Assembly (NCBI GenBank): GCA_002773845.1
Contig: PEZZ01000029.1
Coordinates: 1-47,966 of the forward strand
Reading direction: 5' to 3'
DNA: 47,966 nucleotides
Source of the DNA: Candidatus Buchananbacteria bacterium CG10_big_fil_rev_8_21_14_0_10_42_9
GTDB taxonomy: Bacteria; Patescibacteriota; Patescibacteriia; Buchananbacterales; 21-14-0-10-42-9
Program-made: the position numbers and the translations under genes
Notes under the pieces: generated by a model
What the model saw: only the letters and a program-made list of their open reading frames with translations
Databases searched by the model: none
Told to the model about the DNA's origin: nothing
Shown here: positions 18,088 through 25,183 of the stretch, piece by piece
Numbering within the stretch: the first letter of the stretch is position 1
How the letters are laid out: each line of letters begins with the position of its first letter

Positions 18088-19455
18088 ATGACTGACGAAA
18101 TAATAATTTTAGACGACCAAGGTCAAGAGCAAGTAATTACCTCTGACCATAAGCCAGCGCTGCCGACACAGCCAAGTTCGCCACAATCAAAACCGGCGGG
18201 CAAGTTGCGTTTACCTAAGGCGCCAGAAGAAAAAGTTGAGCCAGCACCTTTAGACACTTTGGCGGATTTTCCAATTGGTCCACGCGATACTGATAAGAAA
18301 AAACCGTCAGCGCCAGCTGATTTTGTGCTTTTCCCAGATGATGAAAAAGACGTTCAAGCTAAAGAAAAGTTTGTTGAAGATAACCGGCAAAACCAACTTA
18401 ATTTAACCGAGGTGGTTGATAAAATTAAATCTCAGTCAGGCGTGAGTTTTGACGATCCGGTATTGGATAACCGCTTTAGTAATATTATATTTTCCCATTT
18501 GCGCGGCGTGAGAGAGAAACTAGAAACGCGTGAAACATTACAGCGTAGCCAAAAAGTTGGCGGGGTGGAGCTGGACGACCCAAAAACCCAAAAAATCTTG
18601 TCTTTATTAGACGTTGCTTATGATAAGTTACATAGCACAATTGTAGAAGTGAAACCCCGCCTTGATACTTCTAAGATTGAATTGGCGCAAGAGCAGAAAA
18701 AAAGATGGGACGCGCCACCGGCAGCTTTGGTTGAAAAGTTTAATCAATCGCGTGCGGTTAGCGATAGCAAGGGAGCGGTTGTGAACCCAAAGATGACAGC
18801 GCCCTCCCCGCAACCAACAACCGAACCGAAATTGACTGCTCCGGCATCAATCGCGCCGGAATCAGAAAAAATTCAGCCTCAATCAACCGAAAAGCAAGCA
18901 ATGCCAAAAAAGCCGGTTACTCAAAAAACGGAAGAAAGTGAAGCGCCAAAGCTAGAAGCCAAGCCAGATGAAAGTTTTCCCGCGTCATCGGTTACGCCGG
19001 AATCCAAAACCAGTGAAGCCCCGCAAGTTTCGCCTGAAATTCAACAGATGAAAAACGACGTTTTACAAGAATTATCAAAAAATGAGGCTAAAAAATCTAA
19101 GCCCTCAATATTTAAAAAGAAAGCTAAACTTACCGGGCCGGTAGAAGAGTTGCAAAGTTTTGATTTGGTTGAATTTCGTCGATTATCTCCAAATCCCAAC
19201 GATGCAGTACAAAAAATTCAAGATAAGATTGAAACCTTAGGCAAGGAATCGTTTACTCAAAAACTCAATGGCATTAAAGCTTGGAAATCAAGCCCTATAA
19301 ATCAAATGTATGTCAATTTGGGGCATGAAAGCATTAGTCAGAAACGGTCAATTACTGATATAATAAATACTCGTGAATCAAAATCAATTCCGACTTTATC
19401 AGAAGATGAGTTTAAAGCGATTATGGATTTAAATATGAAATTACGCAACCATTAA
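18088..19455 (+). CDS. Pro/Lys-rich cytoplasmic protein of the secretion-like operon, unknown function
   Basis: The 455-residue protein has no membrane segment. Its ends are more ordered than the middle: residues about 95-225 and the C-terminal 90 (ELQSFDLVEFRRLSPNPNDA) look helical, while 12-70 and about 230-330 are low-complexity, rich in Pro, Lys, Glu, Ser and Gln. This suggests a tether between two binding domains. It lies two bases after metK and two before the PrgI gene. A cytoplasmic adaptor of the secretion ATPases is possible but not shown. Confidence 0.65.
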   Translation: MTDEIIILDDQGQEQVITSDHKPALPTQPSSPQSKPAGKLRLPKAPEEKVEPAPLDTLADFPIGPRDTDKKKPSAPADFVLFPDDEKDVQAKEKFVEDNRQNQLNLTEVVDKIKSQSGVSFDDPVLDNRFSNIIFSHLRGVREKLETRETLQRSQKVGGVELDDPKTQKILSLLDVAYDKLHSTIVEVKPRLDTSKIELAQEQKKRWDAPPAALVEKFNQSRAVSDSKGAVVNPKMTAPSPQPTTEPKLTAPASIAPESEKIQPQSTEKQAMPKKPVTQKTEESEAPKLEAKPDESFPASSVTPESKTSEAPQVSPEIQQMKNDVLQELSKNEAKKSKPSIFKKKAKLTGPVEELQSFDLVEFRRLSPNPNDAVQKIQDKIETLGKESFTQKLNGIKAWKSSPINQMYVNLGHESISQKRSITDIINTRESKSIPTLSEDEFKAIMDLNMKLRNH

Positions 19456-19457
19456 TT

Positions 19458-19895
19458 ATGCATCAATTTACTGTTCCGCAATATATTGACGTAGAAGATA
19501 AAATCATTGGGCCAATTACCGTTCGCCAGTTTATTATTTTATTAGTGGGCGTTGGTTTTGGCTTTGTCGCTTATAAAACAGCAAGTTTTGTAGTGTTTAT
19601 TTTTATCGCTTTATTTATTTTAATTGTAACGGTACTATTAGCTTTTGCCAAAATCAACGGCCGACCCATTCATTACTTTTTTTTAAATGTGATTCAAACT
19701 TTTAAAAAACCAAGATTGCGCATTTGGAATAAGATTTTAAATAACGCCGATTTAAAGGAGGCCTTAAGGCCTATTAAAGAGGTTGAAGCTAAAACAATCA
19801 GAACCAAAAAGCCGGTCGCTAGTACGCGCTTAGCGGAGCTTTCGCTTTTAGTCGATACCGGCGGTGTTTATCAAGGTGAAGTGATTAAAAAGTAG
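19458..19895 (+). CDS. PrgI family membrane protein
   Basis: PrgI proteins are small membrane parts of Gram-positive-type conjugation systems, usually encoded just before the VirB4 ATPase, as here. The 145-residue protein opens with the typical VPQYIDVEDKIIGPIT segment, then two membrane segments (about 23-41 and 43-64), then the NGRPIHYFFLNVIQ.F.KP.L..W motif. The rest is a basic cytoplasmic tail. It stands two bases after the previous gene and one base before the TraC-like gene, which fits a fixed complex. Confidence 0.85.
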   Translation: MHQFTVPQYIDVEDKIIGPITVRQFIILLVGVGFGFVAYKTASFVVFIFIALFILIVTVLLAFAKINGRPIHYFFLNVIQTFKKPRLRIWNKILNNADLKEALRPIKEVEAKTIRTKKPVASTRLAELSLLVDTGGVYQGEVIKK

Positions 19896-19896
19896 T

Positions 19897-20622
19897 ATGG
19901 CCAAAAAAGAAAAAGCCAAAAAGTCGACACAAGCAAGGAGTGATTTAACGACCAAGCCTAAAAAACGCCCCAAAGCTCCAGCCAGCCAGCGTTATATTGA
20001 TATTGCTGAAATTCGGGACAACGTGGTTGTTATGCGCGACGGCACTTTGCGCACTGTGTTGCTAGTGTCCAGCATTAATTTTGCCTTGAAGTCAGAAGAC
20101 GAACAAAACGCTATTATTTCTGGATATGTCACCTTTTTAAACGCGGTTGATTTTCCGGTTCAAATAGTGATCCAGTCGCGCAAGTTAGACATTGACGGAT
20201 ATTTAGGACGTTTGGAAAAATCAGAAAAAGAACAAACTAATGAATTATTGCGTATGCAAATAGCCGATTATCGCCAATATGTTTCGGAACTCGTTGAACT
20301 AGGCGATATCATGACCAAGCGATTTTATTTGGTTATCCCATACGATCCAGTGTCTGATAAGAGTAAGGGTTTTTTCAAGCGTTTTATTGAACTTTTCCGA
20401 GCGCCAAAAAGTTTAAAATTAAACCAAAAAACTTTTAATCGCCGCAAGCATGAATTAGATCAGCGAGTGGCCCACGTTTCTACTAACTTACAAAGTATGG
20501 GTTTGCAAACAGTTGTTTTAGACACCCAATCTTTAATTGAACTTTATTATAATACTTACAATCCTGATGTTTCGAGCCGACAAAAATTATCAAATTTAAG
20601 CGAAATTGATATAGTAACTTAA
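19897..20622 (+). CDS. TraC/VirB4 N-terminal-like domain protein
   Basis: The 241-residue protein has a basic disordered start (1-30) and then a domain like the N-terminal part of TraC/VirB4-type conjugation ATPases: SSINFALKSEDEQNAIISGY followed by FLNAVDFPVQIVIQSRKLDI. It has no Walker motif. It ends in YYNTYNP, a segment typical of the N-terminal half of these ATPases. One base separates it from the PrgI gene and one from the VirB4 gene. It probably works with the VirB4 ATPase at the membrane base of the secretion-like system. Confidence 0.75.
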   Translation: MAKKEKAKKSTQARSDLTTKPKKRPKAPASQRYIDIAEIRDNVVVMRDGTLRTVLLVSSINFALKSEDEQNAIISGYVTFLNAVDFPVQIVIQSRKLDIDGYLGRLEKSEKEQTNELLRMQIADYRQYVSELVELGDIMTKRFYLVIPYDPVSDKSKGFFKRFIELFRAPKSLKLNQKTFNRRKHELDQRVAHVSTNLQSMGLQTVVLDTQSLIELYYNTYNPDVSSRQKLSNLSEIDIVT

Positions 20623-20623
20623 T

Positions 20624-22516
20624 ATGGCATTTGAACCAGGTAAAATTAAACGCCAAGAAAGGGAGCAACAACGCTCAGAAGCTGAGAAGTTGACTTTAGC
20701 CGAGCGCCGAGAAAGAGAAAAGCAAGAAATTGAGGCCGCTAAAATTACGCTGGAAGAAGAGCGTATTTACCGGGAGGGCACAGTTTCGATTAAAGACATT
20801 ATTTCTCCGGCGGCTTTTGAAATTAAGCCAACTTATTTGAAGTTAGGCACAAAATTTGTGCGGACGTTATTTATAGTCGCTTACCCGCGTTACATTGCCG
20901 TTGGTTGGTTTGCGCCAATTATAAATTTAAACGTGCCGCTTGATATTTCAATGTACTTTTATCCGGTGCGTTCTGACATTATTTTAAAACAACTAAGAAA
21001 CAAGGTTGGAGCTTTAGAAGCGCAGTTAACCGCTGACCGTGAACGCGGTATGCCGCGTGACCCGATTCGTGAAGCCGCTTTGCGCGATATTGAAGCTTTA
21101 CGAGATGATTTAACTCAAGGCACCGAGCATTTTTTTCAGTTTGGTTTGTATGTGACGTTGTATTCTGATAGCCAAGAAAAACTTGACCAAATTTCTGACG
21201 ACGTGGAGGCGATGTTTGGTTCACGGTTGGTTTTTTCTAAAAAAGTTTTGTACCAAGCCGAACAAGGGTTTAACTCAACTATTCCAATGGGCAATGATGA
21301 GTTATTGATTTCTTTTAACATGAACTCTTCGCCGATCGCGGCTTCTTTTCCGTTCGTATCTTCTGAACTTACTTCAGATGAGGGTATCTTGTATGGCATT
21401 AATCGGCATAATAATAGCTTAATTTTGTTTGACCGATTTTCCTTGCAAAACGCAAACTTTGTTGTTTTCGCCACTTCCGGTGCCGGCAAAAGCTACGCTA
21501 TTAAATTAGAAGTGTTGCGCAGCATGATGCTTGGCACTGATGTTATTGTGATTGATCCGGAACGTGAATATAAACATTTGTGTGATGCGGTTGGCGGCAC
21601 CTATATTAACATCTCGCTTAGCTCTGAGGCTAAAATTAATCCGTTTGATTTACCTAAGCCAGTAGGTGAGATGTCAACCGAAGATGTTATTCGCGGTTCG
21701 GTTATTACCATTAAAGGTTTATTGCGTTTAATGCTTGGCAAATTAACACACCAAGAAGACTCAATTATTGACCGGGCCTTAATTGAAACTTTTGCCAAAA
21801 AAGATATTACACCGGATGCCGATCTATCCAAAGTTGAGCCACCAATTATGCAAGATTTCCAAGAAGTTTTAGAAGGCATGGAAGGCACTTCAGATTTGGC
21901 CGTGCGTTTGAAAAAGTATACGGAAGGCACATTTGCTGGATTGTTTAACAGTCCGACAACCGTGAATATGGATAACCAGCTAATTGTTTTTTCAGTACGA
22001 GATTTGGAGGACGAACTAAGACCAATCGCCATTTATTCAATCATTAATTATATTTGGAATATTGTCCGTTCTGAATTAAAACGCCGATTACTGGTCGTTG
22101 ACGAAGGTTGGTGGCTTATGCAAAACGAAGATTCCGCGAAATTTATCTACGCCTTGGTAAAACGCGCCAGAAAATACTATCTCGGTGTAACTACAATCAC
22201 TCAAGACGTCAACGACTTTTTGCTTTCACCTTACGGCCAAGCAATTGTGACTAATTCCGCCTTACAACTATTGATGAAACAATCCTCTTCGTCAATTGAT
22301 TTAATTCAAAAGACCTTTAACCTAACTGAAGGTGAAAAGTATTTATTGCTTGAATCTGGCGTTGGCGAAGGAATATTTTTTGCTGGACAAAAACACGTGG
22401 CGATTAAGGTAGTCGCTTCCTATACTGAAGACCAATTAATTACTTCTGACCCGCGCCAAATTTTAGAGATTGCCGAATCCAAAAAAGAATTTGCTAAGGA
22501 ATTAGAAGATAACTAA
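20624..22516 (+). CDS. virB4: VirB4-type secretion ATPase
   Basis: VirB4 ATPases power type IV secretion and pilus assembly at the inner membrane. After a charged N-terminal helix (1-50) and a membrane-proximal domain (about 60-250), the 630-residue protein shows Walker A ATSGAGKS (283-290), DPEREY (311-316) and Walker B LLVVDEGWWLM (about 489-499). The TTITQDVNDFL segment that follows is typical of the family. Length is shorter than the 800 or so of classical VirB4, in line with part of the N-terminal region being in the separate gene upstream. Seven bases separate it from the VirB8-like gene. No VirB11, VirD4 coupling protein or relaxase is visible in the window. Confidence 0.9.
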   Translation: MAFEPGKIKRQEREQQRSEAEKLTLAERREREKQEIEAAKITLEEERIYREGTVSIKDIISPAAFEIKPTYLKLGTKFVRTLFIVAYPRYIAVGWFAPIINLNVPLDISMYFYPVRSDIILKQLRNKVGALEAQLTADRERGMPRDPIREAALRDIEALRDDLTQGTEHFFQFGLYVTLYSDSQEKLDQISDDVEAMFGSRLVFSKKVLYQAEQGFNSTIPMGNDELLISFNMNSSPIAASFPFVSSELTSDEGILYGINRHNNSLILFDRFSLQNANFVVFATSGAGKSYAIKLEVLRSMMLGTDVIVIDPEREYKHLCDAVGGTYINISLSSEAKINPFDLPKPVGEMSTEDVIRGSVITIKGLLRLMLGKLTHQEDSIIDRALIETFAKKDITPDADLSKVEPPIMQDFQEVLEGMEGTSDLAVRLKKYTEGTFAGLFNSPTTVNMDNQLIVFSVRDLEDELRPIAIYSIINYIWNIVRSELKRRLLVVDEGWWLMQNEDSAKFIYALVKRARKYYLGVTTITQDVNDFLLSPYGQAIVTNSALQLLMKQSSSSIDLIQKTFNLTEGEKYLLLESGVGEGIFFAGQKHVAIKVVASYTEDQLITSDPRQILEIAESKKEFAKELEDN

Positions 22517-22523
22517 TAAACAT

Positions 22524-23111
22524 ATGGAAATTTCCAGACGAAATAAAATCATCATCGCAATTCTTGTAGTTATAGTAATTTTAGTAATTGCAATTATTTT
22601 TTTAACCCGCAGCGATGATGGTCCGGCGGTTAACACTAATCAATCTGAACAATCGCAAACCTTCCAACGCTTAACCCCAAATAATGATTTTGGGGTAGAG
22701 CTTGGCAGCGGCGCGGTGGTCCAACCCGAACAAGTTGAAACTGGTTCGGCATTACTGGCTGTGGCTAGAACTTTTGCGGAACGTTATGGCAGTTATTCTA
22801 ACCAGTCAGATTTTGAGAACTTAAAAGACGTGCAAGCTTTAATGACCGAAGATTTTGTGCGTCAAACGCAAGCTTTAATTAATCAGTCCGCGCTAGGGCA
22901 AAATACAGAAGTTTATCAAGGCGTTACTACCAAAGTAGTTTCAGCTAAAATTATTTCACTCTCAGACGCTAATGCCCAAGTCATGGCTTCAGTTCAGCGT
23001 AAAGACGCTCGGGAGAGTACGGTGAATTATCAGTTAAAGTATCAAAATTTACTTTTAGATATGGTTAAAATAGGGGATGGTTGGTTAGTTAATCAAGCGA
23101 CTTGGCAATAA
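22524..23111 (+). CDS. Single-TM protein with VirB8/TcpC-like outer domain
   Basis: The 195-residue protein has a membrane segment at about 8-28, a Gln/Asn/Ser-rich linker, and a compact domain (about 75-195) opening with ARTFAERYGSYSN and closing with KIGDGWLVNQATWQ. This pattern, a helix pair then strands ending in a W-containing segment, recalls the NTF2-like fold of VirB8 and TcpC, which join the membrane channel to the ATPase. The assignment rests on topology, that pattern and position right after virB4; a lipoprotein-like or other NTF2 protein is possible. Confidence 0.6.
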   Translation: MEISRRNKIIIAILVVIVILVIAIIFLTRSDDGPAVNTNQSEQSQTFQRLTPNNDFGVELGSGAVVQPEQVETGSALLAVARTFAERYGSYSNQSDFENLKDVQALMTEDFVRQTQALINQSALGQNTEVYQGVTTKVVSAKIISLSDANAQVMASVQRKDARESTVNYQLKYQNLLLDMVKIGDGWLVNQATWQ

Positions 23112-23112
23112 T

Positions 23113-23829
23113 ATGCAACATGAACTTGCCAAAAAGTTATTAGTCCCGGTACTAGATTTGGTTTTTCCAAAATCTTGTATCAGTTGCGGCAGGGGCGGGG
23201 CTTACGCTTGCGATGAATGTTTTGATCTGGTTAGTTTTAACTCACACTTTATCTGCAGTATTTGCCACTCAGAGATTTCTTTACCCGGGCAATGCCCAAA
23301 TTGCCCCTCCGGCTTAATTGATTCATTAGTATATGCCTACTATTATAAACATCCACTCATTGCAGAGACCATTAAGATTTCCAAATACGACTATATAAAG
23401 GAATTGTCAGTTAAATTGGGCCAACGTTTAGCAATGTACATGTCACAGCTTCAAGACCGTAATGTGCTATCCGATAACTACGATTTAATCATTCCTGTAC
23501 CATTACATCCTAAACGTTATCGTCTCAGAGCATTCAATCAAGCCGAAATTATTGCCAAACAAATTGGACAAATTCAAAATGTCCCAATTATTAGCGACGC
23601 AGTAGTTCGCATCCGCCACACTAACCCACAAGCTAGATTATTAGCCAATAAACGGTTTAGCAATATTGATAAAGCGTTTGAAGTGATTGCTCCTCAAAAA
23701 ATCAGCGGCAAATCGATTTTAATAGTTGATGATTTAGTTACTACGGGAGCCACTTTCCAAGCTTTGGCCAAGGCGTTAAGGCAAGCCGGCGCCAAAAGTG
23801 TTTATGCCGCGGCTGTGGCTAAAAATTGA
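23113..23829 (+). CDS. comF: ComF family phosphoribosyltransferase-like protein
   Basis: ComF proteins are needed for natural DNA uptake in several bacteria, probably in handling the incoming strand. The 238-residue protein has an N-terminal zinc-ribbon-like part with four CxxC pairs (CISC, CDEC, CSIC, CPNC), then a type I phosphoribosyltransferase domain with IIPVPLHPKRYRLRAFNQAE and the PRPP loop ILIVDDLVTTGAT. Stop is TGA. It follows the VirB8-like gene by one base, so it is in the secretion-like operon; this suggests, without proving, a link between that apparatus or the pilus and DNA uptake. Confidence 0.92.
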   Translation: MQHELAKKLLVPVLDLVFPKSCISCGRGGAYACDECFDLVSFNSHFICSICHSEISLPGQCPNCPSGLIDSLVYAYYYKHPLIAETIKISKYDYIKELSVKLGQRLAMYMSQLQDRNVLSDNYDLIIPVPLHPKRYRLRAFNQAEIIAKQIGQIQNVPIISDAVVRIRHTNPQARLLANKRFSNIDKAFEVIAPQKISGKSILIVDDLVTTGATFQALAKALRQAGAKSVYAAAVAKN

Positions 23830-23830
23830 C

Positions 23831-23905
23831 ATGACCCGTTATTATTTAATGCAATTAATCATACTGGATACCGCCCTTAGCGCGGTTTGGGCTTTGAATA
23901 AATAG
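23831..23905 (+). CDS. Possible 24-residue membrane peptide
   Basis: An ATG at 23831 follows the comF stop by one base, and a TAG at 23903-23905 precedes the next gene's ATG by three bases, the same spacing as true genes in this operon. The peptide (MTRYYLMQLIILDTALSAV, then WALNK) is mostly hydrophobic, as for a short membrane helix. No other gene fills this 79-base gap, which is wider than most others in the run. A short ACCGC/GCGGT stem lies inside it, so the stretch could instead be a non-coding spacer. Confidence 0.35.
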   Translation: MTRYYLMQLIILDTALSAVWALNK

Positions 23906-23908
23906 TAT

Positions 23909-24415
23909 ATGCCAGAAAGAATTAATCAACCGCATCCTGAAGTTGACCATGGTGAAGTTTTAGCCAACTGGTCATTTCCTGAATATATCAGCCACAACCG
24001 AGGGGCTGTCTGGTTTGTGGCGGCCGGAATTTTGGCTTTATTTTTAATCATTTACGGTATCGCCACATCCAATTTGCTTTTTGCGCTAATTGTGATTTTA
24101 GCCGTATTGTTGTCATACATGCATCAGCGTAATATTCAAATGGTTGACTTTACAATTAACGAAGATGGCATTATAATAGCCCAACACTTTTTCCCGTGGA
24201 ACGAATTAGATAAATTCTATATTATTTACCAACCGCCGGATGTTAAAGCTTTGTACTTTGAGCCCAAAAGCATCTGGCAGCCGCGGATTAGTGTTGATTT
24301 AGTTGATCAAAATCCGGTCGCGATTCGTCGCATTTTGCTTAAGTACTTAACTGAAGATTTTGAGCGGGAAAACGAACCGTTATCTGATCAATTAACTCGT
24401 TTGCTAAAACTATAA
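23909..24415 (+). CDS. Two-TM protein with PH-like domain
   Basis: The 168-residue protein has a polar N-terminus, two close membrane segments (about 33-52 and 54-70) and a C-terminal domain of about 90 residues. That domain begins VDFTINEDGIIIAQHFFPWNELDKFYI, a pattern seen in bacterial PH-like domains of uncharacterised families. The start is ATG three bases after the small peptide's stop. It closes the operon. Function is unknown; a membrane-associated regulator or structural protein is plausible. Confidence 0.7.
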   Translation: MPERINQPHPEVDHGEVLANWSFPEYISHNRGAVWFVAAGILALFLIIYGIATSNLLFALIVILAVLLSYMHQRNIQMVDFTINEDGIIIAQHFFPWNELDKFYIIYQPPDVKALYFEPKSIWQPRISVDLVDQNPVAIRRILLKYLTEDFERENEPLSDQLTRLLKL

Positions 24416-24417
24416 AC

Positions 24418-24477
24418 ACGTCCTCCTAGCTCCCGTCTCCATATTCATTCCGGCGGGCAGGCAGCTGAGCTGGACGT
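24418..24477. repeat. Imperfect inverted repeat between the operon end and tRNA-Arg
   Basis: ACGTCC (418-423 of the 24 kb block), AGCTC (24428-24432) and CCG (24433-24435) can pair with CGG (24451-24453), GAGCT (24467-24471) and GGACGT (24472-24477), with internal bulges. The loop side holds a GC-rich CGGCGGGCAGGCAG stretch unlike the AT-rich surroundings. No long T-run follows, so it is at best a weak terminator; a degenerate dispersed repeat is another option. Confidence 0.4.
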
Positions 24478-24495
24478 AGAGTTATATTTGTATTT

Positions 24496-24567
24496 GTCCC
24501 CATAGTTTAATGGATAGAATGTAGCCTTGCGGAGGCTGAGATCGAGGTTCGACTCCTCGTGGGGACA
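24496..24567 (+). tRNA. tRNA-Arg (anticodon GCG)
   Basis: The 72 bases fold fully: acceptor GTCCCCA/TGGGGAC, a four-pair D stem, anticodon stem TAGCC/GGCTG (one G-T pair), loop TTGCGGA with GCG at 24529-24531, a four-base variable loop, T stem CGAGG/CCTCG with loop TTCGACT, and discriminator A. A20, C35 and G36 agree with Arg identity. It reads CGC and CGT. CCA is not encoded. Bacteria usually read these codons with an A34 (inosine) tRNA, so G34 is unusual. Confidence 0.93.
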
Positions 24568-24591
24568 CATGATAAGTAAGTTTGAATTTTA

Positions 24592-24630
24592 CCCCGTACC
24601 ATGCGACTTAGTCGCATTTGGTGCTTGGGG
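24592..24630. other. Long 16-bp hairpin after tRNA-Arg
   Basis: CCCC, GTACCA and TGCGAC (24592-24607) pair with GTCGCA (24611-24616), TGGTGC (24619-24624) and GGGG (24627-24630), with a TTA loop, two TT bulges on the 3' side and one G-T pair. No T-run follows on the + strand. It lies directly upstream of the promoter of the next gene. It may be a transcript-end or processing signal for the tRNA, or a copy of a dispersed palindromic repeat. Confidence 0.6.
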
Positions 24631-24644
24631 CCTGCTCGTGACGC

Positions 24645-24650
24645 TATAAT
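24645..24650 (+). promoter_or_regulatory. -10 element placing transcription start at or near the ATG
   Basis: A perfect TATAAT ends six bases before the ATG at 24657, so transcription would begin at about the start codon and give a leaderless mRNA. No convincing -35 is seen at the usual distance; TTGGTG at 24618-24623 is too far (21 bases). Confidence 0.5.
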
Positions 24651-24656
24651 TTTATT

Positions 24657-25181
24657 ATGAACGAACTTTTGTTCTTTTTTCTCATTACTTTATTTGTCAC
24701 CTTGCCGGTGGCATTATTTGTGTTAATTTTCTTTTTGATTGTCTTTCGCGGCGCTTATTTTGCCAGTACCAACAAAAAAACATTAAGTCTGATTATTTCA
24801 GAAGTGAAAGCTCTTCAAGGTCAGACAGCTATAAATAAAGCGGCAGATCTTGGATCTGGCGATGGACGCATAGTTTTGGCGTTAGCTAAGAGAGGCATTC
24901 AAACAACCGGCTATGAAATTAATCCATGGCTAGTTTATCGTTCAAGGCAAAAAGTTAAAGACGGAAGCCAGGCTAAAATTTTGAACCAGAATTTTTGGTC
25001 CGTAAGTTTAGCTAATTACGATTTAATTACCGTTTTTGGCATTGGCTACATGATGTTAAATTTAGAAAAAAAATTGCGCCATGAATTAAAGCCTGGCGCG
25101 CACGTGATTTCATACTATTTCACCTTTCCTAATTGGCAGCCCATAAAAAATGGCCATAATATATTTTTATATAAAAGATAA
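24657..25181 (+). CDS. Membrane-anchored class I SAM-dependent methyltransferase-like protein
   Basis: The 174-residue protein has an N-terminal membrane segment (about 4-30) followed by a short methyltransferase domain with SAM motif ADLGSGDGRIVLALAKRG and acidic strand end GYEINPW. This layout, one anchor plus a DLGSGDGR motif, recalls the FAM173-type protein lysine methyltransferases, though the target here is unknown. The domain is small and ends soon after the sixth strand (ISYYFTFPNW). recG starts two bases later and is probably cotranscribed. Confidence 0.75.
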   Translation: MNELLFFFLITLFVTLPVALFVLIFFLIVFRGAYFASTNKKTLSLIISEVKALQGQTAINKAADLGSGDGRIVLALAKRGIQTTGYEINPWLVYRSRQKVKDGSQAKILNQNFWSVSLANYDLITVFGIGYMMLNLEKKLRHELKPGAHVISYYFTFPNWQPIKNGHNIFLYKR

Positions 25182-25183
25182 TT

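Noticed and set aside
20600-20630. Frameshift splitting virB4 into two pieces
   Set aside because: The first gene ends with TAA and the second starts one base later, as other operon pairs do, and each has its own domain start.
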